From the NCBI GenBank assembly GCA_012514255.1, contig JAAZAP010000116.1, positions 1 to 23,402 on the forward strand: a DNA stretch of 23,402 nucleotides, written 5' to 3'. The notes beneath the pieces are model-generated. The model had not been told where the DNA came from and did no database searches. It worked only from the letters and a program-made list of their open reading frames with translations. This stretch comes from Bacteroidales bacterium. Its GTDB lineage: Bacteria > Bacteroidota > Bacteroidia > Bacteroidales > VadinHA17. Shown in pieces: positions 1 through 8,596 of this stretch (position 1 is its first letter; every line of letters begins with the position of its first letter). The position numbers were made by a program, and so were the translations under genes.

Positions 1-66
1 GAGGTTGAAAGAAAGAAGCCCGGCAGGCCCAAGGCACGCAAGAGATTCCAGTTCAGCAAGCGTTAG
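1..66 (+). CDS. rpsI: 30S ribosomal protein S9, C-terminal fragment
   Basis: Frame 1 from the first base reads to a TAG stop and ends in KARKRFQFSKR, the conserved C-terminal tail of ribosomal protein S9; this basic tail reaches toward the P-site tRNA in the 30S subunit. Only the last 21 codons are inside the window. Its position directly ahead of rpsB and tsf matches the rplM-rpsI-rpsB-tsf order common in Bacteroidetes, so the upstream neighbour outside the window is probably rplM. Confidence 0.93.
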   Translation, partial: EVERKKPGRPKARKRFQFSKR

Positions 67-183
67 GAGTTCAACAGCAATTAATTATAGATGCAGGTTT
101 AGTATCTAAATTGCATTGACTTCCCGCAAAGGAACTACTCTGCAATTGACTTCACAGAACGTAAACTTAACAACAGATTTAAA

Positions 184-1059
184 ATGTCAAGAACCAATTT
201 CAAAGAATTACTGGATGCCGGTGTACACTTCGGACACCTGAAGAGAAAATGGAACCCGGCCATGGCTCCCTATATATTCATGGAGCGCAACGGCATTCAC
301 ATTATTGACCTTGAAAAAACCGTCATCAAGATTGACGAGGCTGCAGCTGCCCTGAAGCAGATAGCCAAATCCGGACGCAAGGTGCTCTTCGTGGCTACCA
401 AGAAGCAGGCGAAAGATATCGTTTCCGAGAAGGTAGGAGCGGTTAATATGCCATACGTGACCGAAAGATGGCCTGGTGGAATGCTCACCAACTTCCCCAC
501 CATCCGCAAGGCGGTAAAGAAGATGGGATCAATAGATAAAATGGCCACTGACGGCACTTTTGACAACCTCTCCAAGAGAGAGAAGCTGCAGATAACACGC
601 CAGAGAGCCAAGCTTGAAAAGAACCTGGGTTCAATAGCCGACATGACCCGCCAGCCATCAGCGCTGTTCGTGGTAGACGTGTGCAAGGAACATATTGCAG
701 TTCATGAGGCTAAAAGACTGGGAATACCTGTGTTTGCAATGGTTGACACCAATTCGGATCCGTCAGACATTGACTTCGTGATTCCCGCAAATGATGACGC
801 TGCAAAATCAATATCACTGGTGGTTGACATCATATGCCAGGCTATAGCTGAAGGTCTCAACGAGCGTAAGGCAGAGAAGGACAAGGACAATGCACAGTCT
901 GACAGGGATGAGGTACCGGAAGGGTCACGGAAAGACAAATTCAAGGCTGCCGACTATGAAGAGGGCCAGCCTGAGGTGAAGGGAAAGAGCCCGGAAGAGG
1001 AAGAAACCGAAAAAGCCGGAGTGGCTGAAGAGGGGACTGCCGAAGAGGAAGAAAAATAG
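184..1059 (+). CDS. rpsB: 30S ribosomal protein S2
   Basis: Small-subunit ribosomal protein S2 (291 aa), which binds the 30S body near the S1 site. The N-terminus (FKELLDAGVHFGHLKRKWNP), the GGMLTNFPTI block near residues 98-107 and the DTNSDPSDIDFVIPANDD block near 191-208 are diagnostic. Roughly residues 226-291 form a charged, Glu/Lys/Asp-rich low-complexity tail; this makes the protein about 50 residues longer than E. coli S2. Longer S2 tails occur in Bacteroidetes, but this one looks disordered and very acidic at its end. The gene sits 117 bp after rpsI and 27 bp before tsf, consistent with co-transcription. The ATG is preceded by an A-rich stretch without a clear Shine-Dalgarno sequence. 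Confidence 0.97.
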   Translation: MSRTNFKELLDAGVHFGHLKRKWNPAMAPYIFMERNGIHIIDLEKTVIKIDEAAAALKQIAKSGRKVLFVATKKQAKDIVSEKVGAVNMPYVTERWPGGMLTNFPTIRKAVKKMGSIDKMATDGTFDNLSKREKLQITRQRAKLEKNLGSIADMTRQPSALFVVDVCKEHIAVHEAKRLGIPVFAMVDTNSDPSDIDFVIPANDDAAKSISLVVDIICQAIAEGLNERKAEKDKDNAQSDRDEVPEGSRKDKFKAADYEEGQPEVKGKSPEEEETEKAGVAEEGTAEEEEK

Positions 1060-1086
1060 AAACAACCATTAAACACTTTTAATACA

Positions 1087-1917
1087 ATGTCAACTATAAC
1101 CGCTGCCGATGTCGCCAAACTGAGAAGATTGACAGGCGCCGGCATGATGGACTGCAAGAAGGCCCTGGAAGAGGCTGCAGGCGACTTTGAAAAAGCACAG
1201 GAATTAATCCGCAAGAGAGGTCAGGCTATTGCAAACAAGCGTGCTGACCGCGAAGCTACTGAAGGTGTGGTGCTGGCAAAGACCAGTGCTGACAGCAAAA
1301 CCGGCATGATGATCTCGCTGAACTGTGAAACTGATTTCGTGGCGAAGAATACCGACTTCATCGCTCTCGGCTACACGATCCTCGACGAGGCCCTCAAAGC
1401 TTCTCCGGCTGATCTCGAAGCCCTTAAAAATATGATCATAGAAGGCAAGAAGGTGACCGACCTCGTTCTTGAAAAGAGTGGTATCACCGGTGAGAAGTTC
1501 GAGCTCTCTTACTTTGCCACCGTTAATGCTGCTGCCGTACAGGCATATATCCACCCCGGCAATAAACTAGCCGCCCTCGTGGGTTTCAACAAGGCAGGCA
1601 TTGACCAGCAGGTATATAAGGATGTGGCAATGCAGGTTGCAGCCATGAATCCCGTCTCTCTTGACAGGGAGGATGTCCCTGAGAAGATCCTCGCCCAGGA
1701 GCTTGAGATTGCAAGGGAACAGGCACGTCGTGAAGGCAAGCCTGAGGAGATGCTTGAGAAGATAGCACAGGGTAAGCTGAACAAGTTCTTCAAGGAGAGC
1801 ACCCTTATGAACCAGGAGTTCATCAAGGAGAGCAAGCTTACCGTCAGACAGTACCTGGAGAATGCCGAGAAGGGCCTCAAGGCTACAGGATTTGCCCGCT
1901 ATACACTTAATGCCTGA
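1087..1917 (+). CDS. tsf: Translation elongation factor Ts
   Basis: EF-Ts (276 aa), the guanine-nucleotide exchange factor that regenerates EF-Tu-GTP in the cytoplasm. The N-terminal UBA-like domain carries the TGAGMMDCKKALEEA signature (residues 16-30), and the core contains the TDFVAKN motif (82-88) that inserts into EF-Tu. Length is close to the usual 270-300 residues. It follows rpsB by 27 bp and is closed by a perfect 10-bp intrinsic terminator at 1941-1975, so the rpsI-rpsB-tsf transcript very likely ends here. Confidence 0.97.
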   Translation: MSTITAADVAKLRRLTGAGMMDCKKALEEAAGDFEKAQELIRKRGQAIANKRADREATEGVVLAKTSADSKTGMMISLNCETDFVAKNTDFIALGYTILDEALKASPADLEALKNMIIEGKKVTDLVLEKSGITGEKFELSYFATVNAAAVQAYIHPGNKLAALVGFNKAGIDQQVYKDVAMQVAAMNPVSLDREDVPEKILAQELEIAREQARREGKPEEMLEKIAQGKLNKFFKESTLMNQEFIKESKLTVRQYLENAEKGLKATGFARYTLNA

Positions 1918-1940
1918 TCACAGGCAAACCCCAAATATGG

Positions 1941-1975
1941 AAACGACGCCTGCGGGGCGTCGTTTCTGTTTTTAA
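1941..1975 (+). terminator. Rho-independent terminator after tsf
   Basis: A perfect 10-bp stem (AAACGACGCC at 1941-1950 pairing with GGCGTCGTTT at 1956-1965), a 5-nt loop and a following CTGTTTTT tract, 24 bp after the tsf stop. This is a textbook intrinsic terminator. A second 8-bp hairpin (CTGCTTCC 1982-1989 / GGAAGCAG 1997-2004) follows at once but has no T tract. Confidence 0.92.
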
Positions 1976-2058
1976 GCTGTCCTGCTTCCATTGTGAGGAA
2001 GCAGTATTGCTGTATGATAAAAAATTAGTAAATTGTAACACTAAATTAAATCTGACCT

Positions 2059-2259
2059 ATGAAAAAGAACATCGGTAAAACTGACATGATCGTCAGGCTG
2101 GTGCTGGCAGCGTTGCTGGTAATCCTCTACTTTATTGGCGTGGGCAAGTTGCTGGGACTGATCTTCATTATTCTCGCAATAATCCTGGTACTGACGGCAT
2201 TAACACGCACCTGTCCTCTCTACTACATCTTCAGGACCGATACACTGGGCAAGAAGTAG
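2059..2259 (+). CDS. DUF2892-type small inner-membrane protein
   Basis: A 66-residue protein with the pattern of the DUF2892 (YgaP membrane domain-like) family: an N-terminal MKKNIGKTDMIVRLVLAA segment, two hydrophobic stretches at about residues 11-28 and 30-47, and a C-terminal TRTCPLYYIFRTDT block with the characteristic CPLY motif. The cellular role of stand-alone DUF2892 proteins is not established. It is monocistronic, lying between the tsf terminator and its own terminator at 2289-2326. Family assignment rests on the motif pattern; the function is unknown. Confidence 0.85.
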   Translation: MKKNIGKTDMIVRLVLAALLVILYFIGVGKLLGLIFIILAIILVLTALTRTCPLYYIFRTDTLGKK

Positions 2260-2288
2260 CAGGCAGGTTCTGTGTTTTTAAGACATGC

Positions 2289-2326
2289 AGCGGCATTCCT
2301 TCAGAGGGGTGTCGCTCTCTTTTTTC
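2289..2326 (+). terminator. Rho-independent terminator after the DUF2892 gene
   Basis: An 11-bp stem with three G-U pairs (left arm 2289-2299, right arm 2306-2316), a 6-nt loop, and a CTCTTTTTT tract immediately after. It lies 30 bp downstream of the stop and isolates pyrH transcription. Confidence 0.82.
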
Positions 2327-2338
2327 CTTTTTTCCCTG

Positions 2339-2367
2339 TTGTCCGGGCGCATTTTTTGCTAATTTCG
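2339..2367 (+). promoter_or_regulatory. Probable pyrH promoter (Bacteroidetes type)
   Basis: TTG at 2339-2341 and TAATTTCG at 2360-2367, an 18-bp spacer apart. The -7 element matches TAnnTTTG at five of its six fixed positions. It lies between the upstream terminator and the pyrH ATG and would give a leader of about 20 nt. Confidence 0.5.
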
Positions 2368-2394
2368 TTACCGTCATAAAAAGAGGATGTTGCA

Positions 2395-3102
2395 ATGAAG
2401 TACAAAAGAATACTGCTCAAGCTCAGCGGAGAGTCGGCCGGCGGCCCTGACGGAACAGGCATTGATGCCGCCGTACTGACAGGCTATGCCAGTCAGATAA
2501 GGGATATTGTTGAGGCAGGATGCCAGGTTGCAATTGTTATCGGCGGAGGCAACATATTCCGGGGTCTGGGAAGCACCGGCGACGGTTATGACAGGGTCAA
2601 GGGAGACCAGATGGGCATGCTTGCCACCGTGATCAACAGCCTCGCCCTGGAAAGTTTCCTTGCACGGGCCGGATGCAATGTAAAGGTGTTCACATCAATC
2701 CGCATGGAGCCGGTTGGTGAGCTCTACAGCCGTGACAAGGCCTCTTCGGCACTTGAATGTGGATGCGTATCCATTCTCGCCGGTGGGACGGGAAATCCTT
2801 TCTTCACCACAGATACTGCTGCCGCACTCCGTGCCGTAGAGCTGAACTGTGATGTGCTTCTCAAGGGAACACGTGTGGATGGCGTCTACACGGCTGATCC
2901 GGAGAAAGATCACTCTGCGGTTAAATATGAAACCCTCACTTTCTCTGAGGCTATTGAAAAAAAGCTGAGAGTGATGGATCAGACCGCCTTCTCAATGTGT
3001 CGCGAGAACAGCATGCCCCTTATTGTCTTTGACATGAACAGGGAGGGCAATCTCCGGGCTGTTGTGGAGGGCAACAAGTGCGGTACACTCATAACTCTCT
3101 GA
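2395..3102 (+). CDS. pyrH: Uridylate kinase (UMP kinase)
   Basis: Converts UMP to UDP with ATP in pyrimidine nucleotide synthesis; cytoplasmic, usually a hexamer of the amino-acid-kinase fold. Visible motifs are KLSGES (residues 9-14), the glycine-rich VIGGGNIFRG block (48-57), GGTGNPFFTTD (130-140) and the nucleotide-binding GTRVDGVYTADPEKD block. Length of 235 aa is normal for the bacterial enzyme. The preceding terminator and a near-consensus promoter indicate its own transcription start. frr follows after 45 bp, the usual pairing. Confidence 0.96.
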   Translation: MKYKRILLKLSGESAGGPDGTGIDAAVLTGYASQIRDIVEAGCQVAIVIGGGNIFRGLGSTGDGYDRVKGDQMGMLATVINSLALESFLARAGCNVKVFTSIRMEPVGELYSRDKASSALECGCVSILAGGTGNPFFTTDTAAALRAVELNCDVLLKGTRVDGVYTADPEKDHSAVKYETLTFSEAIEKKLRVMDQTAFSMCRENSMPLIVFDMNREGNLRAVVEGNKCGTLITL

Positions 3103-3113
3103 AAAGATTTGTT

Positions 3114-3121
3114 TACATTTG
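3114..3121 (+). promoter_or_regulatory. Putative frr promoter -7 box
   Basis: TACATTTG, a perfect match to the Bacteroidetes TAnnTTTG -7 element, lies 12 bp after the pyrH stop and 26 bp before the frr ATG. No good -33 TTG is seen at the usual distance, so it may be a weak internal promoter that supplements read-through from pyrH. Confidence 0.45.
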
Positions 3122-3147
3122 CCATTATCAGAATAATCAATAACCAC

Positions 3148-3711
3148 ATGACTGAAGAACTGGAACTATTCAGGGATGAAGCGGAAGAGAGGATGGACAA
3201 GGCCGTACAACACCTTGAGTATGAACTCTCGCATCTTCGCGCCGGCCGCGCCAACCCGTTGCTGCTTGACGGAATATCTGTTGAATACTATGGCACAATG
3301 ACACCGCTGGCACAGGTATCCAATATCAATACACCCGACGCAAAAAGCATTCTTGTTCAGCCGTGGGAAAAGAATATGCTTGGCGTAATAGAAAAGGCTA
3401 TCCTTGCCGCCAATATAGGCATGACCCCCATCAATAACGGTGAGGTCATCCGTATAAACGTGCCTCCGCTGACCGAGGAGAGACGCCAGCAGCTGGTGAA
3501 ACAGGTAAAACAGGAAGGCGAGGCAGCCAAGATCAGCATACGGTCAGGACGTAAATGGTTTCTTGACGAGCTCAGGACACTGCTCAAAGAGGGCCTGCCT
3601 GAGGATGAGGAGAAAAACGGGGAGAAACTTATCCAGGAAATGACCGACAGGCATATAGCCAGGGTTGACAGGATAGTTGAATCCAAGGAAAAAGAGATTA
3701 TGACCGTCTGA
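3148..3711 (+). CDS. frr: Ribosome recycling factor
   Basis: RRF (187 aa) splits post-termination ribosomes together with EF-G. The sequence shows the family hallmarks: a long N-terminal helix, HLRAGRANPLLLDGISVEYYGTMTPLAQVSNI, and the C-terminal helical bundle rich in Lys/Arg and Glu. I start at ATG 3148 (MTEELELF); an in-frame ATG at 3109 would add 13 residues (MFTFAIIRIINNH) that are foreign to the family and overlap a -7 promoter box. The chosen length agrees with the 185-residue E. coli protein. The downstream neighbour is convergent, with 23 bp between stops and no obvious terminator. Confidence 0.95.
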   Translation: MTEELELFRDEAEERMDKAVQHLEYELSHLRAGRANPLLLDGISVEYYGTMTPLAQVSNINTPDAKSILVQPWEKNMLGVIEKAILAANIGMTPINNGEVIRINVPPLTEERRQQLVKQVKQEGEAAKISIRSGRKWFLDELRTLLKEGLPEDEEKNGEKLIQEMTDRHIARVDRIVESKEKEIMTV

Positions 3712-3734
3712 AAATCTCCACAGACATTCTTCCC

Positions 3735-6131
3735 CTATCTGCCGCCACCCGGTCTGAAGATCATCTCGTATTTCTTCGCTGCCTCCACGGCTTCCTCCGA
3801 GAAGGGTTCACTGTAGAACCCGTTGTTCACATAAGTCTCCGTCTGAGAAAGGTAGAATGGACTGCCGGGGATGCCTGATGTGCCGGTAGGAATAACAGTG
3901 AGCGACTTATCCCAGTCGGCCGTATTGAAGATATGTCTCTCGGAGGCACCGTGTACTGCCTTCAGGTTGTCTCTGAAAGCGTAGGGAGCCACAGTGTGAT
4001 AGCTTCCTCCGATACCGTAGCTCTTCGAGTTGAGACGCAACAGCCTGTCAAGGATCTTAACCCCTCCCATCGGGTGTTCAAGGGTGAAGGTGTGGACCTT
4101 ACCCCATTGCCAGTTCTCCCCGTATTCACCATAATGGGCTGTGAGGGTATCAAGAGCTGACCTGATGCTTCTGGCAATTATAATTTCCATGGTCTCCTTT
4201 TCCGGCGTGTCAACATTGTCAATCCACTCATCAGGTCCTTCCTTCATCATAGTGTACAGGTAAAAATCGTGCTGCCGCCCCAGTGGTGAACCATAAAGCT
4301 CGTCAAGCTCATCAAGCATTATGTGACGGGCCATCTCTGCCCTGATGAACTCAAAGAGAGTAGGAGCAACCAGTGTTGCATCCATTGTATAATCCCACTC
4401 CTTCAGTTCCTCAAGGGCATACTTTTCATCCCCGGCGGGGGTGTCGATTGTCTCAGCTCCCTTAAGAATGAAAGGAGTCATCATGGCGGCATACGATGAA
4501 TGGTTGTCAGTGATCATCCTTTTGAAGTCATCAATGCCCAGGATCTCTTTTTCCGCAGCCATCTCCCTGATCCTCATAATGCGGTAGGGTATTGAAAAAT
4601 CACCGCTGATGAAGAACGGATAGCTCTCATCCACCGTCCTCTGGTTGGCTGATGACACAAATCCGGCTTCCGGGTTGAATGATGAAGGAAGTAGTTCAAA
4701 CGGAACATATCCCTTCCATTCATACTCGTCGGTGTCGCCCCTGCGGGGAAGGAGTCCTGTGCCCTTTCTTACGGGAATGCCGCCACCGGTGTTAAGGCCG
4801 ATATTTCCTTCAACATCTGCATATGCAAAGTTCTGGCTTATTGACCTGAAATGGCTGAGCGCCGTCCGGAACTCCTCCCAGTTGCGTGCCCTGTTCAGCA
4901 GATACACCGCGTGTATCTCATCACTGTAGTCATAGCCTGACCAGCACATTGTCATTACTTCGTCATTGATGCCCCTCATCCCGGAGATGACCGGTCCGTG
5001 ATGGGTGTACCTGATTACGTGTGTCTGCGATGAGTCATCGGTCATCTTCAGCTGATGCTCCTCTTCCCTGAAGGGCAGCCACTCACCATTATACAAATAA
5101 TTACTGCCTGTGGAGTCAACCGTCTCAACAAAAAGGTCGATATCATCAACGCTCAGGTTTGTCAGACCCCATGCGATCCTGTCATTATGTCCGGCAATGA
5201 CAAAGGGCTCTCCCGGGAAGAGCACACCCGTCACATTCAGCTTACCGGAGATAACCTGGTGCACCTGCATCCAGAATCCCGGAACATTGAATCCAAGGTG
5301 CATGTCATTGGACAGGATGGGTTTACCGGTCTCGCTCCTTTCGCCGGAGACAGCCCAGTTATTGCTCCCCGAGAAGGTGACTATACCCAGCTCTTCAAGT
5401 TTATCCATAGAGGTGACCGCTGCCATAACTTTGTCTATCAGCTTATCATCCAGCCTGAACTCCGGGAAGACAACCTCATCAACCAGGGTCCAGTCAGCAA
5501 TAAGCTCCGAGGCTTTCTCAGGGCCCAGTTTTCTTCCGAGTTTGTAGCTGTTGACCTCATTGGAAAGATTTGATGATGCCAGATCCCACCCTATAAAGCC
5601 AATAATATTGGTTATATCCGTGGTTGTCCAGGGCTCGGGGGTATAACCCAGCACCCTGAATTCCGGAGGGAGCTTTTTTCCGCATTGGTCTATCCAGGCA
5701 TTGACTCCCCTGGCATATGCCTGAAGAGACTCCAGGATGGCCGGATCTTCATTCTCCAGTACCAATTTCGACTTCTCCGGCATGCCCAGCGCCCTGAGGA
5801 AGATGTCGGTTTCAAACATGTCTCTCTTGAACAGTTCAGAGAGCCTGCCCTGTGTGGCATGCCTGACCATGTCCATCTGCCAGAGCCTCTCCTGGGCCGT
5901 GATGTAGCCGGTCATGAAATAGAGATCGTGTTCATTTGAGGCATATATATGAGGCACACCGCGCTCATCGCGGATAACCTTGACTTCGGCCGTAAGGCCG
6001 TCAATATCCTTTTCCCCGTTAAGATCGGGCAGGCCTGATTTGCGAAGTGCCGGAACAGCTATCACTCCTGCCAGGAGAGCAATGGCAATGATCACGGCAA
6101 GTACCGTAAGAATGACTTTAAGAATCTTCAT
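3735..6131 (-). CDS. Penicillin acylase family (Ntn-hydrolase, peptidase S45) protein
   Basis: A 798-residue amidohydrolase of the penicillin amidase family. These enzymes cleave amide bonds in penicillins, acyl-homoserine lactones or other acylated amines after autocatalytic processing into alpha and beta chains; the substrate here cannot be deduced. An N-terminal hydrophobic segment (residues 4-27) indicates a signal peptide or anchor, so it likely acts in the periplasm. The conserved VIRDERGVPHIYASNEHDLYF block (52-72) and ITAQERLWQMDMVR (77-90) belong to the alpha chain. The GSNNWAVSG block places the beta-chain nucleophile at Ser256, followed by ILSNDMHLG. Family length is typical. It lies 64 bp downstream of the radical SAM gene on the same strand. 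A weak TATTTTTA -7 box (minus strand, 6161-6154) precedes it. Confidence 0.92.
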   Translation of the reverse strand: MKILKVILTVLAVIIAIALLAGVIAVPALRKSGLPDLNGEKDIDGLTAEVKVIRDERGVPHIYASNEHDLYFMTGYITAQERLWQMDMVRHATQGRLSELFKRDMFETDIFLRALGMPEKSKLVLENEDPAILESLQAYARGVNAWIDQCGKKLPPEFRVLGYTPEPWTTTDITNIIGFIGWDLASSNLSNEVNSYKLGRKLGPEKASELIADWTLVDEVVFPEFRLDDKLIDKVMAAVTSMDKLEELGIVTFSGSNNWAVSGERSETGKPILSNDMHLGFNVPGFWMQVHQVISGKLNVTGVLFPGEPFVIAGHNDRIAWGLTNLSVDDIDLFVETVDSTGSNYLYNGEWLPFREEEHQLKMTDDSSQTHVIRYTHHGPVISGMRGINDEVMTMCWSGYDYSDEIHAVYLLNRARNWEEFRTALSHFRSISQNFAYADVEGNIGLNTGGGIPVRKGTGLLPRRGDTDEYEWKGYVPFELLPSSFNPEAGFVSSANQRTVDESYPFFISGDFSIPYRIMRIREMAAEKEILGIDDFKRMITDNHSSYAAMMTPFILKGAETIDTPAGDEKYALEELKEWDYTMDATLVAPTLFEFIRAEMARHIMLDELDELYGSPLGRQHDFYLYTMMKEGPDEWIDNVDTPEKETMEIIIARSIRSALDTLTAHYGEYGENWQWGKVHTFTLEHPMGGVKILDRLLRLNSKSYGIGGSYHTVAPYAFRDNLKAVHGASERHIFNTADWDKSLTVIPTGTSGIPGSPFYLSQTETYVNNGFYSEPFSEEAVEAAKKYEMIFRPGGGR

Positions 6132-6195
6132 ATAGATTGCGGTTAAGTTTGTTTAAAAATACTAAATGCCCTCTAACTTCCAAAAACCATTTCCC

Positions 6196-7167
6196 TCATC
6201 TGCTGAAGAAGAGGTTCCTCCCCTGGGGACAATCACTGCATATGTCAACCAGCCTGCGGTCTTTCATTACCATATTTCTGAAAGATCGGTATTTTTCATT
6301 TCTCCATATATCAATGAATTCCATGTTGCCGAAGTTGCCCATAACGTGCTTCGCATTCTTGTCGAAGCAGCACGGCACCACGTCAGCGTCGGCAGTAATG
6401 ACGGCCGAGGACCACATCCTTGTGCAGCCCCTGATGGGTGATGCGACATTCGTCCATGATTGTCCGCTGGCTGTATACCGTGACCTGCGAGGGTCAGACG
6501 GCATCCACCGGTCGGCCCTTGCAGGGTCAAGGACCTGCATGGTCTTGATCCTGAAGTGTGCCCCCACTGATCTGGCAAAGGCAGCAGCGGCGCGTGTCTC
6601 GTGCTCGTTACCCCTGTGCAACAGGAACTGGATCACTATACTGAGTTTTGAGTGTCTTTCCCTGATAGTGGCAGCCAACCTTCTGATACCCTCTGTTACA
6701 AGGGTATGATCCCCTCCCCTGCGATACAGTTTATAAACTTCCGGAGTAACCCCGTCATACGAGATGATTATTTTTTTCAATGGAGAGTCTGCCAGGCTGA
6801 TACATCTGTCCCTGTCAAGATAATGACCGTTGGTGGCAATCACCGGGTTCATCCCCCTGAAGAACTCTGCTATCCGGAAGAAGTCAGGGTGCAACAGGGG
6901 CTCACCCTGGAAGCTGAGCCATACTGAAAGCAGATGACCACGCAACTGCATCGCTATTTCCTCAGCCAGATCAGCGCTGATATAGTCATTCCTTCGCGTG
7001 AGCATCCCGGTGCCTGTAACACACTCCGGGCAGGCCAGGTTACAGCGGCTGCTCACCTCAATGCTTATCGCCGGAGGAAGAGGGGGTACTGCTGAAATAC
7101 CGGCATACCTCCTCGCTGCATAAGTAAAAACAGTGTAACTTGCATTCAGGTATGGGAGTGCCGTCAT
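6196..7167 (-). CDS. Radical SAM/SPASM-type protein
   Basis: A putative radical SAM enzyme of 323 aa. The CNLACPEC signature supplies the CxxxCxxC ligands (Cys42, Cys46, Cys49) for the SAM-cleaving [4Fe-4S] cluster. The C-terminal third has SPASM-like cysteines: GCTRMW, VVPCCFDKNAKHVMGN and CSDCPQ, which bind auxiliary clusters in enzymes that modify peptides or other substrates. No precursor peptide is seen nearby, so the substrate is unknown. I use ATG 7167; an in-frame TTG at 7197 would add ten residues, but ATG is favoured. It is divergent from the 7276 gene and may share a transcript with the penicillin acylase 64 bp downstream. Confidence 0.85.
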   Translation of the reverse strand: MTALPYLNASYTVFTYAARRYAGISAVPPLPPAISIEVSSRCNLACPECVTGTGMLTRRNDYISADLAEEIAMQLRGHLLSVWLSFQGEPLLHPDFFRIAEFFRGMNPVIATNGHYLDRDRCISLADSPLKKIIISYDGVTPEVYKLYRRGGDHTLVTEGIRRLAATIRERHSKLSIVIQFLLHRGNEHETRAAAAFARSVGAHFRIKTMQVLDPARADRWMPSDPRRSRYTASGQSWTNVASPIRGCTRMWSSAVITADADVVPCCFDKNAKHVMGNFGNMEFIDIWRNEKYRSFRNMVMKDRRLVDICSDCPQGRNLFFSR

Positions 7168-7275
7168 AAAGGCAAATGAACAATTTTTTCCTGTCAATGT
7201 ATAGGGGATAGAGGGATTTTCCGGTCGTTATTATGGGACAATGATCCGGATTACAAACAAAAAGAAATAATAAAC

Positions 7276-8577
7276 ATGAAAACAAAAACCTTTTTTACCG
7301 CATTGGCTTCGGCACTGCTCTTTCTCATACCTGCCGGTGATATCATCGCGTCAGCAGCCGGAGAGAGTCCGAAAAAGGAACAGCAGCAACAGGTGATTAC
7401 AATCCGGGGCAGGGTTATTGACGCCGAGACAAACCAGCCGCTTGTATTTGCCAGTATAGCTGTTCAGGGTAATAATGTATCAACCATCACCAACCTCGAC
7501 GGCGAGTTCACCCTGAAGGTGACTGAAGGAGAAACCGGGAAACTCGAATTCTCATATATCGGGTATAAGAACAGGGTGATGGCCATTGACGAGATGAAGA
7601 CCAATGGCCAGCGAAATGTGATAGCACTGGAGCAGGCAATGATCCCTATCAGGGAGGTTATTGTGAAACCCCTTGTGCCGGAAGAGATAATGGAACTGGT
7701 AATCAGCAGGTTTAATGATAATTATCCACTGGTGGCCAATGACATGACAGCCTTTTACCGGGAGACGATACGTAAAAACCGCAACTATGTGTCAATAGGC
7801 GAAGCAGTTGTTGAGGTTTTCAAAGCACCCTATCAGAACGACCTCAGGTATGACGCTGTCAGGATCTATAAAGGCAGAAAAAGTACTGACGTGGAGAAGA
7901 TGGACACTGTTCTCTTCAAACTGCAGGGCGGTCCCACAACCACACTCTACCTTGATGTGGTGAAGAATCCTGAGACTTTCCTTACCAGGGAGGCCCTCCA
8001 GCAGTATGACCTTGAGCTTTCAAACATCGTTGTGATTGATGACAAAACCAATTACGTTATCAATTTCTACCAGAAGCCTTCAATCACCACACCCCTTTAC
8101 CAGGGTCGACTGTTCGTGGATATTGAAACGTATGCCGTGGCACAGGCTGAGTTCGCATTCAACCTTGAAAACAAGGAGCTTGCCGCATCAATGTTTATCA
8201 GGAAGAAACCAATTGGCATGAAAGTGACGCCCGAGGTGACCTCTTATATGGTCAGGTTCCGAGAGCAGGATGGCAAGTGGTATTTCAGCCATTCAAGAGC
8301 TGAGGTCAAATTCAAGGTCAACTGGAAGAGGAAACTCTTTAATACAAACTACACAACCATGTCTGAACTGGCCATAACCGACCGTACTGATGAAGATGTG
8401 GTAAAATTCTCCAACAAGGAGAGGATAAAGCCCTCGGACTTCTTTACCGAAGAGGTTACAGCTTTCGCTGACCCTGATTTCTGGGGCGACTATAACGTGA
8501 TTGAACCGGACCAGAGCATTGAGGCAGCCATACGCAAACTTAGCAGGAAGGTAAAATTCAGTGACAGGACAGAATAG
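7276..8577 (+). CDS. Carboxypeptidase-like regulatory domain protein (exported)
   Basis: A 433-residue exported protein. A signal peptide spans about residues 1-28. A CarboxypepD_reg-like beta-sandwich follows (about 41-106), with IRGRVIDAETNQPLVFASIAV, TNLDGEFTLKV and FSYIGYKNR, the same module found at the N-terminus of SusC-type receptors. Here it is followed not by a TonB-dependent barrel but by a soluble-looking domain of about 300 residues containing TAFYRE and an alternating beta-strand pattern. That C-terminal domain is clearly paralogous to the product of the gene at 10132. It is the first gene of a cluster in which the ECF sigma factor starts 19 bp downstream. The function is not known; a cell-envelope role is inferred. 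Confidence 0.82.
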   Translation: MKTKTFFTALASALLFLIPAGDIIASAAGESPKKEQQQQVITIRGRVIDAETNQPLVFASIAVQGNNVSTITNLDGEFTLKVTEGETGKLEFSYIGYKNRVMAIDEMKTNGQRNVIALEQAMIPIREVIVKPLVPEEIMELVISRFNDNYPLVANDMTAFYRETIRKNRNYVSIGEAVVEVFKAPYQNDLRYDAVRIYKGRKSTDVEKMDTVLFKLQGGPTTTLYLDVVKNPETFLTREALQQYDLELSNIVVIDDKTNYVINFYQKPSITTPLYQGRLFVDIETYAVAQAEFAFNLENKELAASMFIRKKPIGMKVTPEVTSYMVRFREQDGKWYFSHSRAEVKFKVNWKRKLFNTNYTTMSELAITDRTDEDVVKFSNKERIKPSDFFTEEVTAFADPDFWGDYNVIEPDQSIEAAIRKLSRKVKFSDRTE

Positions 8578-8596
8578 AAGCAGGTAATACTGACCT

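Noticed and set aside
115..153. ATTGACTTC direct repeat (115-123 and 145-153) as an S2 leader regulatory element
   Set aside because: Only nine bases are repeated, no stable structure is evident, and chance cannot be excluded.
5055..5573. 172-codon plus-strand frame inside the penicillin acylase gene
   Set aside because: It is antisense to a conserved gene with intact family motifs and shows no recognisable domain of its own.
7173..7180. Minus-strand TTCATTTG as promoter of the radical SAM gene
   Set aside because: Its start point would fall on the ATG itself, and it lies within the alternative N-terminal extension; the match is also imperfect.
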